DNA from: Moraxellaceae bacterium
GTDB lineage: Bacteria > Pseudomonadota > Gammaproteobacteria > Pseudomonadales > Moraxellaceae
DNA length: 64,000 nt
Direction of reading: 5' to 3'
Assembly (NCBI GenBank): GCA_029267635.1
Contig: JAJUIK010000005.1
Span: forward strand, 62,001-126,000
In this document: positions 18,083 through 28,356 of the stretch, piece by piece
Position numbering within the stretch: position 1 is the first letter of the stretch
Layout of the letters: every line of letters begins with the position of its first letter
Notes under the pieces: model-generated
What the model was told of the DNA's origin: nothing
The model's input: only the letters and a program-made list of their open reading frames with translations
Databases searched by the model: none
Translations under genes and position numbers: made by a program

Positions 18083-18646
18083 ATGTTGAAAAAGATATTT
18101 AAGGCCAGTACGGCTACTTTTATTGCTTTTATTTCATTGTTGAGCAGTTCAATCTTTGCGAAACCCAATGATCAAACGGATCGTTTGGCTGACCTTATTC
18201 AGACCGTAGGATATTCCAACCCGCAGGATGATATCGCGCAACTGGAAAAATACTTGTTGGGGCGTTCAAGCTGGAATGTGCAATGCTGGGTAAAGGTATT
18301 TGATGGTGCCAAGGTTTGTACCTTGCAAAAAGACCACATTACGGTGGTTCGTCTGAATGATGATTATAGTGTCAGAATTGGCGATCAATCAGGGAAAAAT
18401 GCCAAGACCGCATTAAGGGTGGATCAGTATCAGCCTTTATATACCCCAAATGGCTGGTTCCGTGATGCAAATAAGTTGATTGAGCAATTTAAGCTTGGAG
18501 CGTATGTTTATACCCGTTATCCAAATGTCAATCCAGATCAGGATGTGGATTATAAAGTGGCGCTGTTGGGTTTTAGTAATGCCTTTCAACATATGCAACA
18601 ACAATTTGCACAATTAGACCGTCAGAAAGCTCAAAATAGTCTGTAG
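18083..18646 (+). CDS. Secreted protein of unknown function (187 aa)
   Basis: Not recognised by name. A clear signal peptide occupies residues 1-26 (MLKKIF, hydrophobic core, then SIFAKP), so the mature protein should be periplasmic or exported. The mature part has two cysteines close together (QCWVKVF and KVCTL) that could form a disulfide, and a C-terminal helix rich in Gln. There is no lipobox or membrane segment. AGGGAAG lies 13 bases upstream, rather far, and is closer to the mini-ORF at 18076. It is probably specific to the genus. Confidence 0.65.
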   Translation: MLKKIFKASTATFIAFISLLSSSIFAKPNDQTDRLADLIQTVGYSNPQDDIAQLEKYLLGRSSWNVQCWVKVFDGAKVCTLQKDHITVVRLNDDYSVRIGDQSGKNAKTALRVDQYQPLYTPNGWFRDANKLIEQFKLGAYVYTRYPNVNPDQDVDYKVALLGFSNAFQHMQQQFAQLDRQKAQNSL

Positions 18647-18680
18647 AATAAAAATAATTTCATGGAGGGAGAAAAGCAAA

Positions 18681-18968
18681 ATGCAAGAGCAAATGGTGAC
18701 GGTCTTGATTCAGGAGCAAATTCAGCAACTGCAACAGCAGGGTTTAACTGCAGTTGCAGTGTTGATGGGGCATGAAGACTGGCTGGAATTTTCTAATCAA
18801 AGCGAAGTGTCTTGTACGCCTTTTGGTAGTGCGCGCTTGCATCAATCCGCATTGAATAACCTGCAATTGATTCGGGTCGATGAAACCCGTTATCTACAGG
18901 TGGTCACTGCTGAGCAATTGGCAGAATATCAGTGCCAATGTGCTGACCATAAGGATGATGTTTCCTAA
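18681..18968 (+). CDS. Hypothetical protein (95 aa)
   Basis: Unrecognised cytoplasmic protein with a strong Shine-Dalgarno (GGAGG) upstream. The N-terminal helix is Gln-rich (IQEQIQQLQQQGL). A beta-rich middle follows, and then a short CQCADH motif at the end that might bind metal. It lies 34 bases after the secreted protein and overlaps the convergent gloB by four bases. Expression together with the upstream gene is likely. Confidence 0.6.
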   Translation: MQEQMVTVLIQEQIQQLQQQGLTAVAVLMGHEDWLEFSNQSEVSCTPFGSARLHQSALNNLQLIRVDETRYLQVVTAEQLAEYQCQCADHKDDVS

Positions 18969-19696
18969 AAATTGTCTTTTAAGCTGCGGATTCTAGCAAA
19001 TTCTTCAGCACTCTCTGCGCGTAGGAATGGATTGGTTAATAATTCCAGTTCGATTGTGGAGGGTAGCGTGATTTTGCCTTGATCGCGTAATTGTTTGACT
19101 TGTTGTGTACGTTGCTGTAATTCGATGTTGTCCGGTTCAACCGTGAGCGCAAATTCGGCATTGGATAATGTGTATTCATGGGTGCAATACACTTGGGTGT
19201 GTGGAGGTAGTGCTGCGAGTCGGTTAAGAGAGTGGTACATTTGTTCTGCTGTGCCTTCAAATAAGCGGCCACAACCCATAGCAAATAAAGTATCCCCACA
19301 AAATAAGGCATCTAGGGCATCAATAAAATAACAAATATGGCCTAAGGTATGTCCTGGTGTGGCAATCACATCAATTTCAAGTTGGTTAAAATGGAATTGA
19401 TCCTCATGCTGCAAGGCATGACTAATAAATAGGATTTTGCTTAATTCTTCACGTGGACCATATATCGGAATGTTTTGTTCAGTAATTAAAGCTGGAATCC
19501 CGCCAATATGATCTTTATGCCAGTGAGTGATCCAGATCTGTTTTAATTGTAAATGATGTTGTTGGCAGAAATTAGTGACCAGTGCTGCTTCTGTGGGGTC
19601 AATCACCACAGCTTCTTGGGTGTGTGTATCTTCAATCAGCCAGATGTAGTTTTGTTGGTTATTTTTGACATCAATCACATGCACTTGATAGGTCAT
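18965..19696 (-). CDS. gloB: Hydroxyacylglutathione hydrolase (glyoxalase II)
   Basis: 243 residues with the metallo-beta-lactamase signature THWHKDHIGG, then TPGHTLGH, the bridging Asp in FCGDTLFAMGCGRLFEGT, and YCTHEY. The C-terminal domain (about 165-243) is the glutathione-substrate part of GloB. The enzyme hydrolyses S-lactoylglutathione to lactate, completing methylglyoxal detoxification. This assignment is secure; single-gene unit. Confidence 0.93.
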   Translation of the reverse strand: MTYQVHVIDVKNNQQNYIWLIEDTHTQEAVVIDPTEAALVTNFCQQHHLQLKQIWITHWHKDHIGGIPALITEQNIPIYGPREELSKILFISHALQHEDQFHFNQLEIDVIATPGHTLGHICYFIDALDALFCGDTLFAMGCGRLFEGTAEQMYHSLNRLAALPPHTQVYCTHEYTLSNAEFALTVEPDNIELQQRTQQVKQLRDQGKITLPSTIELELLTNPFLRAESAEEFARIRSLKDNF

Positions 19697-19784
19697 ACGA
19701 ATTCCTGATTCGGTTCATTTTGTCTTTATCTTAACAGTAATTTAAAGCATTGAGTGATGGTATGTGAAATGGCGGTAACCATAA

Positions 19785-19808
19785 AAAAACCCTCCGAAGA
19801 GGGTTTTT
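19785..19808 (-). terminator. Terminator of purD
   Basis: CCCTC pairs with GAGGG around CGAA, flanked by A and T runs. It lies 13 bases beyond the purD stop on the minus strand. Confidence 0.88.
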
Positions 19809-19820
19809 GGTCCAGCTTAA

Positions 19821-21107
19821 TTAGGCTTGCTGTTCGCGTGCAATTGCACGGTAACCGATGTCTTTGCGGTATTGCATGCCATCAAACGTCACTTTTTGAC
19901 ATAACTCCAAAGCTTTGGCTTGTGCTTCACCAATGCTATTGCCAAGTGCAGTCACACAGAGTACGCGACCACCCGCAGTGATCACATCACCATTTGCGTT
20001 GGTTGTTGTGCCTGCATGAAACACTTTTGCATCGGTCATTGCTGTGTCTAAACCAGAGATCACATCACCTTTACGTGCTGTTTCTGGGTAGCCTTCAGAG
20101 GCAAGTACGATGCCCACAGTTTTGCGTTCATCCCATTCAGCTTCTGCTGGCAGATTGCCTGCAATACCCGCTTCAACCAGATCGACCAGTGATGATTTGA
20201 GACGCATCATGATTGGTTGGGTTTCCGGGTCACCAAAACGGCAGTTGAATTCGATAACGCGTGGCTGACCTTGCTCGTCAATCATTAGACCTGCATAAAG
20301 GAAGCCGGTGTAAACGTGACCATCAGCTGCCATACCGTCTACAGTCGGACGCATGACTTCAGTCATCACGCGTTCAAATACGTCAGGAGTCACTACAGGT
20401 GCAGGGGAATAAGCACCCATACCACCGGTATTTGGACCTTGGTCACCTTCAAAAATACGTTTGTGGTCTTGAGAAGTCGCCATTGGTAGGATGTTTTTGC
20501 CATCAATCATACAAATGAAAGATGCTTCTTCACCGGCAAGGAACTGCTCGATCACCACACGTGAACCTGCATCACCAAACTTATTGCCAGCGAGCATGTC
20601 ATCAATCGCATCAAAGGCTTCTTGATTGGTCATGGCAACGATCACGCCTTTACCTGCGGCAAGGCCATCAGCCTTGATCACAATCGGTGCGCCATTTTGT
20701 TCAACATAGGCTTTGGCTGCATCAACTTCAGTAAACACGTCATAAAATGCAGTCGGGATGTTGTGACGTTTTAAGAAGTGTTTGGCAAAGGCTTTCGAAC
20801 CTTCCAGTTGTGCGGCATATTGGGTTGGACCCCAAATTTTTAAGCCTGCAGCACGTCCTGCATCGACTACACCATTAACCAGTGGAGCTTCTGGACCGAC
20901 TACAACCAAAGCCACATTATTTTCTTTGGCAAAGGCAATAATCGCAGGATTGTCTAAAATGTCGAGATTGACATTTTCACATTTGTTTTCAGTTGCAGTA
21001 CCCGCATTACCTGGAGCAACAAAAACTTTGCTGACTTTGTCATCTTGGGCGATTTTCCATGCCAAAGCATGTTCACGGCCGCCACTACCCAAAACTAAAA
21101 TATTCAT
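19821..21107 (-). CDS. purD: Phosphoribosylamine-glycine ligase
   Basis: 428 residues in the ATP-grasp family. MNILVLGSGGREHALAWK is the canonical N-terminus, and GPEAPLVNG, KADGLAAGKGVIVA and VIEFNCRFGDPE cover the active site. It converts phosphoribosylamine to GAR, the second step of purine synthesis. The frame extends 14 codons upstream to 21149. I took the ATG at 21107 because GGAG lies nine bases before it and the protein then starts like all PurD. It lies downstream of purH in the fis-purH-purD order. Confidence 0.97.
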   Translation of the reverse strand: MNILVLGSGGREHALAWKIAQDDKVSKVFVAPGNAGTATENKCENVNLDILDNPAIIAFAKENNVALVVVGPEAPLVNGVVDAGRAAGLKIWGPTQYAAQLEGSKAFAKHFLKRHNIPTAFYDVFTEVDAAKAYVEQNGAPIVIKADGLAAGKGVIVAMTNQEAFDAIDDMLAGNKFGDAGSRVVIEQFLAGEEASFICMIDGKNILPMATSQDHKRIFEGDQGPNTGGMGAYSPAPVVTPDVFERVMTEVMRPTVDGMAADGHVYTGFLYAGLMIDEQGQPRVIEFNCRFGDPETQPIMMRLKSSLVDLVEAGIAGNLPAEAEWDERKTVGIVLASEGYPETARKGDVISGLDTAMTDAKVFHAGTTTNANGDVITAGGRVLCVTALGNSIGEAQAKALELCQKVTFDGMQYRKDIGYRAIAREQQA

Positions 21108-21220
21108 CGGTTCATACTCCATGAATCGAAAATGACATAAAGTCCTCAAGCTTTCGGCAGAGGACTTTATGCAAGATCTAGAAATCTATATTGAATAAAG
21201 CAGAATGCTTCATATCAGTC

Positions 21221-22795
21221 TTAGTGACGGAAATGACGCATACCGGTAAACACCATTGCGATACCATGTTCATCGGCTGCCGCGATCACTTCTTCATCAC
21301 GCATTGAGCCACCAGGCTGGATAATGCACTTGATACCGGCTTTAGCTGCGTTATCGATACCATCACGGAATGGGAAGAACGCATCAGAAGCCATCACTGC
21401 ACCTTTTACCACAAGACCAGCATGTTCAGCTTTGATCGCAGCAATACGCGCAGAGTTCACGCGGCTCATTTGGCCTGCGCCTACACCAATGGTTTGACGG
21501 TTTTTCGCATAAACAATCGCGTTTGACTTCACATATTTTGCTACTTTCCAGGCAAAGATCAGGTCGTCAATTTCCTGTTCAGTTGGTGCAATTTTGGTCA
21601 CCACTTTGAGGTCATCTTTGCTGATCATGCCCAAGTCTTGGTCTTGTACCAATAGGCCGCCGTTTACGCGTTTGTAGTCAAGCTGTGCAGCACGTGCATC
21701 AATCGCTGGAAGTTCACCGCAAACCAATACGCGTACGTTTTTCTTCGCGCCAGTCACTTCTAGAACGCCATCAGCAATACTTGGTGCAATGATCACTTCC
21801 ACGAATTGACGGTCGACAATGGCTTGTGCTGTTGCAACGTCTAATTCGCGGTTGAATGCGATGATGCCACCAAATGCAGATTCAGGATCCGTTGCATAAG
21901 CCAAGTCATAAGCCGCTTGGATGCCATCAAGAGAAACCGCAACACCACACGGGTTGGCATGTTTCACGATCACACATGCTGGTTTGGCAAATGATTTTAC
22001 GCATTCAAGTGCTGCATCCGTGTCCGCGATGTTGTTATAAGATAACTCTTTACCTTGTAACTGTTTTGCAGTTGAAACCGAAGCTTCAGTGGCTGCTGGA
22101 TCCACATAGAATGCCGCTGCCTGGTGCGGGTTTTCACCGTAACGCAAGTCTTGTGCTTTATTCAGTTGGGTATTGAACGTACGCGCAAATTTGTCTGCTT
22201 CACCTTCAGCTTTGCCTACGCGTGCACCGAGGTAAGACGCGATCATGCCGTCGTATTGTGCAGTGTGTTCAAATGCTTTTACTGCCAAGTCAAAACGGGT
22301 TTCATAGGATAAACCGCCATTCGCTTTCAGTTCAGCAATTACAGTGCCGTAATCCGATGCATTCACCACGATACCGACAGACGCGTGGTTTTTTGCAGCA
22401 GCACGTACCATGGTTGGACCACCGATGTCGATGTTTTCAATCGCATCAGCCAGTGAACAGTTCGGTTTTGCTACAGTCGCGGCAAACGGGTAAAGGTTCA
22501 CAACCACAAGATCAATCGGATCAATGTTGTGTTCTTGCATCACTGCTTCGTCCAGGCCGCGACGCGCCAGGATACCGCCATGAATTTTTGGATGTAGGGT
22601 TTTGACACGGCCATCCATCATTTCCGGGAAGCCAGTGTGTTCGGATACTTCAACGACGGCAATGTTGTTGTCTTTAAGCAACTTATAGGTGCCGCCAGTA
22701 GACAGGAGTTCTACTCCTAAATTTGCAAGTTGCTGGGCAAATTCTACGATTCCAGTTTTGTCTGAAACAGAGATAAGAGCGCGCTTAATAGTCAT
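21221..22795 (-). CDS. purH: Bifunctional AICAR transformylase / IMP cyclohydrolase
   Basis: 524 residues. The N-terminal IMP cyclohydrolase domain begins [14 protein letters not shown] and includes STGGTYKLL. The C-terminal transformylase domain carries [10 protein letters not shown] and FFPFRDGID, both active-site segments. It performs the last two steps of IMP synthesis. A TTG three codons upstream (22804) is possible, but the ATG at 22795 gives the usual N-terminus. No strong Shine-Dalgarno is visible for either. Confidence 0.97.
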   Translation of the reverse strand: MTIKRALISVSDKTGIVEFAQQLANLGVELLSTGGTYKLLKDNNIAVVEVSEHTGFPEMMDGRVKTLHPKIHGGILARRGLDEAVMQEHNIDPIDLVVVNLYPFAATVAKPNCSLADAIENIDIGGPTMVRAAAKNHASVGIVVNASDYGTVIAELKANGGLSYETRFDLAVKAFEHTAQYDGMIASYLGARVGKAEGEADKFARTFNTQLNKAQDLRYGENPHQAAAFYVDPAATEASVSTAKQLQGKELSYNNIADTDAALECVKSFAKPACVIVKHANPCGVAVSLDGIQAAYDLAYATDPESAFGGIIAFNRELDVATAQAIVDRQFVEVIIAPSIADGVLEVTGAKKNVRVLVCGELPAIDARAAQLDYKRVNGGLLVQDQDLGMISKDDLKVVTKIAPTEQEIDDLIFAWKVAKYVKSNAIVYAKNRQTIGVGAGQMSRVNSARIAAIKAEHAGLVVKGAVMASDAFFPFRDGIDNAAKAGIKCIIQPGGSMRDEEVIAAADEHGIAMVFTGMRHFRH

Positions 22796-22834
22796 GATTT
22801 TCAAGTCTGCAGATTAAAAAACAAATAGGCATAA

Positions 22835-22862
22835 AAAATGCCCACGAAGACGTGAGCATTTT
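22835..22862 (-). terminator. Terminator between fis and purH
   Basis: A hairpin with one mismatch (AATGCCCACG with CGTGAGCATT, loop AAGA) is followed by six T on the minus strand. It would stop or attenuate read-through from fis into purH. Confidence 0.75.
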
Positions 22863-22867
22863 ATCAT

Positions 22868-23137
22868 TTATTCACTCATTAAACCGTGGGCTTTCAATTT
22901 TTTACGCAAAGTACCACGGTTAAGGCCAAGAATTTCAGCCGCGCGAGTCTGGTTGCCGCGAGTGTATTCTAAGACCACAGATAAAAGAGGTTTCTCCATT
23001 TCTGCTAGCACCATGTCATAAACCTGAGATGGTTGTTCACCTTGCAATGACGCAAAATAATGGCGAACCGCGCGATCCACGTGGATACGAAGCGCAACGT
23101 CAGACTGTGCAGTAAAAATAGGAGATTTGCTATTCAT
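22868..23137 (-). CDS. fis: Fis-family nucleoid-associated DNA-binding protein
   Basis: 89 residues from the ATG at 23137. The N-terminus leads into VDRAVRHYFASL, the dimer helices. The C-terminal helix-turn-helix reads TRGNQTRAAEILGLNRGTLRKKL, the Fis/NtrC-tail motif. Fis shapes chromosome structure and activates stable RNA promoters. The frame reaches a TTG at 23161, but the ATG start matches family length. Together with prmA and purH/purD it keeps a conserved gammaproteobacterial order, although dusB is missing. Confidence 0.92.
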   Translation of the reverse strand: MNSKSPIFTAQSDVALRIHVDRAVRHYFASLQGEQPSQVYDMVLAEMEKPLLSVVLEYTRGNQTRAAEILGLNRGTLRKKLKAHGLMSE

Positions 23138-23517
23138 GCGAGTTAATCCGAAAAAAATCAAATATCACTTGGGTAAAGCGATATATACATGTGGTCTAAA
23201 AAAAGGTCGAGCTCCGGTTTAGATCCTAAAACGGCGGGCTCTAAAACTGGAACAAATAGCTTGCCACAACTCTTCAATTTGAGCGAAAAATAAGCGTAAC
23301 AATAGTTTAAGTTTTGTTACAGCCTAACTTTCAGAACAAAAAATATCCTGATGCGCGATATTAAAATAAAGCACATGATCAAGGACAATATTTGTTTTGA
23401 ATGAAAGCGAGGAGTTTGCAGCATATAGCTTTTCGTGGCGCGTATAATATCACTGTCTACGAAAAAGTGAGCAATAAAACTGCATTTTTTTTCATTTTTT
23501 TATCGTTTTTTTCAATT
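23138..23517. other. Intergenic region upstream of fis
   Basis: About 380 bases without a credible ORF. The fis promoter should lie here on the minus strand. A TATAAT at 23443-23448 reads on the plus strand but leads into no gene. In related bacteria dusB usually occupies this spot; I find no dusB remnant in any frame. Confidence 0.55.
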
Positions 23518-24372
23518 CTAAGGCGAAATGATTTCTAGGCTGTAATCGTCAAAGCTTTTTCGTTCCACGGGTAAGTTAAATTCAAACTTGAACGGACGGT
23601 CATGGGGGATGCGCTGGATACTTTGTAAACTCTTGATTAAGTATTCATTAGCGTTGAGTGTATGGATGGAAACCTGTTCACCTTTAGACTTCAGGGTGAT
23701 TTTTAGTTTCGGGAGTGGTAGACTTGCCTCATGATGATTCAGCAAGACACCGCTAAATTGGGTTTTTTCCTTGCCAACGCGTTTCACTTTCACTTTATTA
23801 ATAGCAATCGAATTGTAGTGCTGTTGCAAGGCGTTACATTTGAGTGCCTGGCAGACCGGGTTAAAAACACTGCTGAGTACCGGGCTGTTGTTGAGGAGTT
23901 TTGGATTAAACCAGAACACCTGAAAGATCAGCACCAGCAATAACAGTAAATTGATACTGCCCCAGAAGACATAATAGCCCCAGCCATGTGATTTTGCTGT
24001 TTCGGAGGAACTCAAGCCCTGAGCCTTGCTGGACAGATTTAATGCTGAATAATGATCAACGGGTTCGTGATTAAAGTAATTTAAATTGTTCAGATAAGTA
24101 TGCAGATCAATATGCGAGTTTTCGATTTTCCGGTTGAAAATATCGAGTACATGTGCCTGATCGGGTGTGGCACTAAAGTGAAGCAAAGCCTCATGAGATG
24201 CAGTGGACTTTTGCTGTTCCTCTTGCATCTCTGGCGTGATCAGGTGGGTCAATGCATTAAAATTTTGACCACATTTCGGACAACAAACCATCCCCTGAGC
24301 AGCGGTAAGCTGAGTGAGCGTTACTTTATAGACACTGGAACACTTTGGGCAGCGGGTTTGTTTGTCACTCAT
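23518..24372 (-). CDS. Zinc-ribbon plus DUF3426 membrane protein
   Basis: 284 residues. The N-terminal zinc ribbon of the MJ0042 type has Cys8, Cys11, Cys31 and Cys34. A long variable linker follows. One membrane segment lies at about 132-155 (YYVFWGSINLLLLLVLIFQVFW), and the DUF3426 domain at the C-terminus is beta-rich and predicted periplasmic. Function is unknown. It lies 17 bases downstream of prmA in the same direction and is a frequent member of the prmA-fis neighbourhood. Confidence 0.85.
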   Translation of the reverse strand: MSDKQTRCPKCSSVYKVTLTQLTAAQGMVCCPKCGQNFNALTHLITPEMQEEQQKSTASHEALLHFSATPDQAHVLDIFNRKIENSHIDLHTYLNNLNYFNHEPVDHYSALNLSSKAQGLSSSETAKSHGWGYYVFWGSINLLLLLVLIFQVFWFNPKLLNNSPVLSSVFNPVCQALKCNALQQHYNSIAINKVKVKRVGKEKTQFSGVLLNHHEASLPLPKLKITLKSKGEQVSIHTLNANEYLIKSLQSIQRIPHDRPFKFEFNLPVERKSFDDYSLEIISP

Positions 24373-24389
24373 GAGGTCTTTTTACTCGT

Positions 24390-25292
24390 TTAATCGGCTT
24401 GGCGTTTTCCCGAGATACGGCACCAATTTTCTTCACGTTTTTCGATTTCTAATATATCAAAAAATTCAGAATAAACACGAGAAACTTCAGCAACTTGCTC
24501 TTCAATCACACCGGCAAGTGCGAACTCTCCCTCAGATTTAATAAGAGTTGAGAATTCTGGCGCAAGTGCCATCAGAGGACCGGCCAAGATGTTGGCCACC
24601 AAAATATCCGCTTGCTGGCCTTGGAATGCGGTATTGAACTCTTCCGGTAATCCGACAAACAGTTTATCGAGTACGCCATTGAGCTCGGCATTCTGTTGTG
24701 TGGCTAACACTGCTTGTGGATCAATATCGGTGGCATAGACTTTTTTTGCACCGAGCAGGAGTGCTGCTACGCCTAAAATACCCGAGCCACAGCCGTAATC
24801 GATGACGATTTTATCTTTCAGGTCTGTTTTACCTAGCCATTGTAGACATAAAAAGGTGCTGGCATGGTTACCGGTACCAAAAGCTAAACCTGGATCAAGT
24901 TTGATATTGACCGCATCTGCTTCAGGTGGCTCTAACCATTCCGGCACAATCCAGAATTTTTCAGCGATTTGAATCGGTTCATAGTAATCCATCCAGGAGC
25001 GTTCCCAGACTTGATCTTCCAGTTCTTCTGAACGGATCGGTGCTTCTGGCATTTGTACGCGAATAAAGCCTTCAAGTTTGCTCACATCGATCGGATCATT
25101 TTCATCATCCTGATAAATACCGGTCACGATGACTTTGTTCCAGAGCGGAGTTTCACCTGGAAGTGGTTCGAGCAAGGCCTGATCTTCTGCATCATCGAGG
25201 GTCACGCTGACAGCACCCAAAGACATGAGTAGAGTTTCAGTAAAATCAACTTGATCTTGATCAACAGTAATATGAATTTGTAACCACTTCAC
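24390..25292 (-). CDS. prmA: Ribosomal protein L11 methyltransferase
   Basis: 300 residues. The N-terminal substrate-recognition domain includes [18 protein letters not shown]. The SAM-binding motif [16 protein letters not shown] lies at about 163-178, followed by ATDIDP and [10 protein letters not shown]. PrmA trimethylates L11. The start codon is GTG (VKW to MKW), which matches the family N-terminus MKWLQI. It heads a unit with the DUF3426 gene. Secure. Confidence 0.96.
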   Translation of the reverse strand: MKWLQIHITVDQDQVDFTETLLMSLGAVSVTLDDAEDQALLEPLPGETPLWNKVIVTGIYQDDENDPIDVSKLEGFIRVQMPEAPIRSEELEDQVWERSWMDYYEPIQIAEKFWIVPEWLEPPEADAVNIKLDPGLAFGTGNHASTFLCLQWLGKTDLKDKIVIDYGCGSGILGVAALLLGAKKVYATDIDPQAVLATQQNAELNGVLDKLFVGLPEEFNTAFQGQQADILVANILAGPLMALAPEFSTLIKSEGEFALAGVIEEQVAEVSRVYSEFFDILEIEKREENWCRISGKRQAD

Positions 25293-25506
25293 GGCATTAA
25301 CCTAATTCGTTTTCATGTAAAGGCCTATTGTAACGGATTCCGTTTAACTGCCTACTACAAAATCAGTTTTTATAAAGCCCTACAAAAATTGGATCTTAAG
25401 ATGAGTCAATAAATAGAGGATGAGAAGAAGAGATTTCTTAAGAGTGAAAAGTTAAGTTAGGTTTTGTGCTGTTGTATATGTGATTAAAGCAATATTCAAA
25501 ATGAGA

Positions 25507-25539
25507 AAGGCGACAAAACCAATAAAATTTTGTCGCCTT
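25507..25539 (-). terminator. Terminator of the small secreted protein gene
   Basis: A 12-base-pair stem (AAGGCGACAAAA with TTTTGTCGCCTT) with a nine-base loop lies just after the minus-strand gene ending at 25558. The T run on the minus strand is interrupted (TTTCTCATTTTG). Confidence 0.7.
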
Positions 25540-25557
25540 GAGCTTAAATGTGGAGAT

Positions 25558-25902
25558 TTAGCGTGGACGAGGTGGTGTAAAACCAAGGGCACATTTGCCA
25601 CTCATTTCTGCGCCGTTAATCGTGGCTCTTGTAGCATTCACATCTGCATCACAAGTACTGAAAAGTTCAGCTTCGTTGCCCATAATTGAGCTACTTTGCT
25701 GAGGGAAAAACTGTGGTTCACAGGTTCCATTCCAGATAATGCCGCGATAGGCAAAGCTGACTTGAGCACCTTGAGTTTTGCCTTTACAGACTTTTTGGTA
25801 AGTTTGAGCATTATAAACTCGATCCACTTTGTCATTGGCCTGCGCCAAAGGACTCAGACAGAGACCACATAACAGGGCAGACAGTAGAATTTTATTATTC
25901 AT
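25558..25902 (-). CDS. Small secreted protein of unknown function
   Basis: 114 residues with a signal peptide (MNNKILLSALLCGLCLSPLAQA, cleavage after residue 22). The mature part holds four cysteines (KVCKGK, GTCEPQ, STCDAD, GKCALG), which would allow two disulfides in the periplasm. It ends PPRPR. I do not recognise the family. It is flanked by prmA upstream on the same strand, with a 265-base gap that holds no other gene, and by mnmG on the opposite strand. Confidence 0.65.
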   Translation of the reverse strand: MNNKILLSALLCGLCLSPLAQANDKVDRVYNAQTYQKVCKGKTQGAQVSFAYRGIIWNGTCEPQFFPQQSSSIMGNEAELFSTCDADVNATRATINGAEMSGKCALGFTPPRPR

Positions 25903-26110
25903 GACATGGCCTTTACTGATAAGTTCATTTATTAGAATAAAAAATAGTCAGAATAAAACAGTTTTAATCTGGTAAATTTTGCTGATTTCTTGTGAGTTCT
26001 TAAGGTAAATCTGCAAATTCTATTATTTTTTTATAAGGTTTAGCAGGTTGGCCCATAATCTTGAACCCTGTAGAAAATCAACTCAATTTGTCAACTTAAA
26101 GGCAATTTTT

Positions 26111-26119
26111 TGCTATAAT
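26111..26119 (+). promoter_or_regulatory. Extended -10 promoter element for mnmG
   Basis: TGCTATAAT is an extended -10 match 37 bases before the mnmG ATG. The nearest -35-like TTGTCA (26088-26093) is 20 bases away, so the element probably relies on the TGn extension. Confidence 0.55.
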
Positions 26120-26155
26120 ACTCGGTCATCCATTTTCTATCTCTCATTTACCACT

Positions 26156-28036
26156 ATGCATTATCCTAAAGTTTACGATGTCATTGTTATCGGTGGCGGT
26201 CACGCAGGTACGGAAGCAGCGCTTGCTGCGGCGCGTATGGGTCGACAGACTTTGCTCTTGACTCATAACATTGAGACTTTAGGGCAGATGAGCTGTAACC
26301 CGGCGATTGGTGGTATTGGTAAGTCGCATCTGGTTCGTGAAATTGATGCCTTGGGTGGTGCGATGGCACTGGCAGCCGATAAAGGCGGGATTCAGTTCCG
26401 TATTCTCAACTCGCGTAAAGGTGCGGCAGTTCGTGCCACACGTGCCCAAGCCGACCGCGTTCGTTATAAAGCAGCCATCCGCCATACGCTAGAGAATCAG
26501 GCCAATCTGGATATTTTCCAGCAAGCGGCCGATGACCTGATTGTGGAAGGTGATACTGTAAAAGGTGTGGTGACCCAGATGGGCATCCGCTTTGATACCA
26601 AAACGGTGGTGTTGACCACGGGTACTTTCCTCGGTGGGGTGATTCACGTTGGTCTGGAAAAATCCAGTGGTGGTCGTGCCGGTGATCCTCCATCGATTGC
26701 CTTGGCGCATCGTTTGCGTGAGTTGAACTTGCCAGTAGGACGTTTAAAAACCGGTACACCACCGCGTATTGATGCACGTTCTGTTGATTTCTCTGTCATG
26801 ACGCCACAGCCAGGTGATTTCCCGTCACCGGTGATGTCGTTCATGGGTGATGTTTCCATGCACCCAGAGCAGGTGAACTGCTATATCACGCATACCAATG
26901 AAAAAACCCACGACATCATCCGTGGCGGACTGGACCGTTCACCGATGTATACCGGCGTGATTGAAGGGGTGGGTCCGCGTTACTGCCCATCGATTGAAGA
27001 CAAGATTCACCGTTTTGCCGATAAAGATTCGCATCAGGTATTTTTGGAGCCTGAGGGTCTGGATACCCATGAGCTGTATCCGAATGGGATTTCAACCTCT
27101 TTACCTTTTGATGTGCAGTTTGCTTTGGTGCGTTCGATTCGTGGTATGGAAAATGCACATATCCTGCGTCCGGGTTATGCCATTGAATATGACTATTTCA
27201 ACCCACAAGCCTTGAAATTTACCCTAGAAACCAAAGCAATTAATAACCTGTATTTTGCGGGTCAGATCAATGGTACCACCGGTTATGAAGAAGCCGGTGC
27301 ACAAGGTTTGCTTGCAGGGCTAAATGCAGCACGTCGTGCTTGGGAACAGGAAGAATGGACACCAAAACGCGATGAAGCTTATATGGGTGTATTGGTGGAT
27401 GACCTGATTACCTTAGGGACCAAAGAACCGTACCGTATGTTTACCTCACGTGCCGAATATCGCTTGATGTTGCGTGAAGACAATGCTGACCAACGTTTGA
27501 CGCCAATTGGCCGTGAACTGGGCCTGGTGGATGATGTGCGTTGGGCGGCCTACTGTGAAAAAATGGAAGCCGTTGAAACTGAAACAGCGCGTCTAAAAGA
27601 TTTATGGGCAGCACCGAACAACCCAATGGGCAAAAAGTTTGTGGAAATGACCGGCGCAGATTTATCGAAAGAATGCTCTGCAATTGATCTATTGAAGCGT
27701 CCGAATATTAACTTCCAGCAAATTGCTGAGCTAACGGGTTCAGAGGTTTCTGCACAAGTGGGTGACCAGATCGAGATTGCTGTGAAATATGAAGGTTATA
27801 TCAACCGTCAGCATGAAGATATAGCTCAAATGAAACGACTGGAAGAGACCAAAATTCCAGCAGATTTTGATTATGATGCGGTTTCTGGTTTGTCACGTGA
27901 AATTACCCAAAAGCTGAAAACGGTACGTCCCGATACGCTGGCACAAGCTGGCCGTATCCCGGGTGTGACACCGGCAGCAGTGCAGTTGGTGTTAATTACC
28001 ATTCGTAAAAATGCAATCACACGCAAATCAGCTTGA
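26156..28036 (+). CDS. mnmG: tRNA uridine-5-carboxymethylaminomethyl modification enzyme
   Basis: 626 residues. The FAD motif [19 protein letters not shown] is at the N-terminus. [21 protein letters not shown] and [11 protein letters not shown] are signature stretches, and the C-terminal helical domain for MnmE binding ends [13 protein letters not shown]. With MnmE it modifies the wobble uridine of several tRNAs. The frame is open upstream to 26048, but the promoter at 26111 and the family N-terminus place the start at 26156. Confidence 0.97.
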   Translation: MHYPKVYDVIVIGGGHAGTEAALAAARMGRQTLLLTHNIETLGQMSCNPAIGGIGKSHLVREIDALGGAMALAADKGGIQFRILNSRKGAAVRATRAQADRVRYKAAIRHTLENQANLDIFQQAADDLIVEGDTVKGVVTQMGIRFDTKTVVLTTGTFLGGVIHVGLEKSSGGRAGDPPSIALAHRLRELNLPVGRLKTGTPPRIDARSVDFSVMTPQPGDFPSPVMSFMGDVSMHPEQVNCYITHTNEKTHDIIRGGLDRSPMYTGVIEGVGPRYCPSIEDKIHRFADKDSHQVFLEPEGLDTHELYPNGISTSLPFDVQFALVRSIRGMENAHILRPGYAIEYDYFNPQALKFTLETKAINNLYFAGQINGTTGYEEAGAQGLLAGLNAARRAWEQEEWTPKRDEAYMGVLVDDLITLGTKEPYRMFTSRAEYRLMLREDNADQRLTPIGRELGLVDDVRWAAYCEKMEAVETETARLKDLWAAPNNPMGKKFVEMTGADLSKECSAIDLLKRPNINFQQIAELTGSEVSAQVGDQIEIAVKYEGYINRQHEDIAQMKRLEETKIPADFDYDAVSGLSREITQKLKTVRPDTLAQAGRIPGVTPAAVQLVLITIRKNAITRKSA

Positions 28037-28055
28037 TACTTTCAGCTAATGAAAT

Positions 28056-28083
28056 AAAAAAGCCCGCTTCAGCGGGCTTTTTT
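28056..28083 (+). terminator. Terminator after mnmG
   Basis: AGCCCGC pairs with GCGGGCT around TTCA and is followed by six T, 20 bases after the mnmG stop. Confidence 0.92.
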
Positions 28084-28356
28084 ATTGAATTTTTTCAATG
28101 GCATAGTTTTTATCTATGGTTTGATTGGAAAATTGTTGTGTAAAATCCATTGCCAAAAAATGATCTAAGTAAATGAATTAAGAAGAAAAAACGATAGATG
28201 ATTTAACTTTTAGGTATTAATTGAGGATTGTTGGGCATCCCCGCTGTAAATAAACCCGACCATTGTAGTGCTATTTCATCCGCATGATCTATCACAGAAT
28301 AATTTGGTCAATAGGCGATGGAACGACGCTTTATATCGTATGGATGGAGATTAGTG

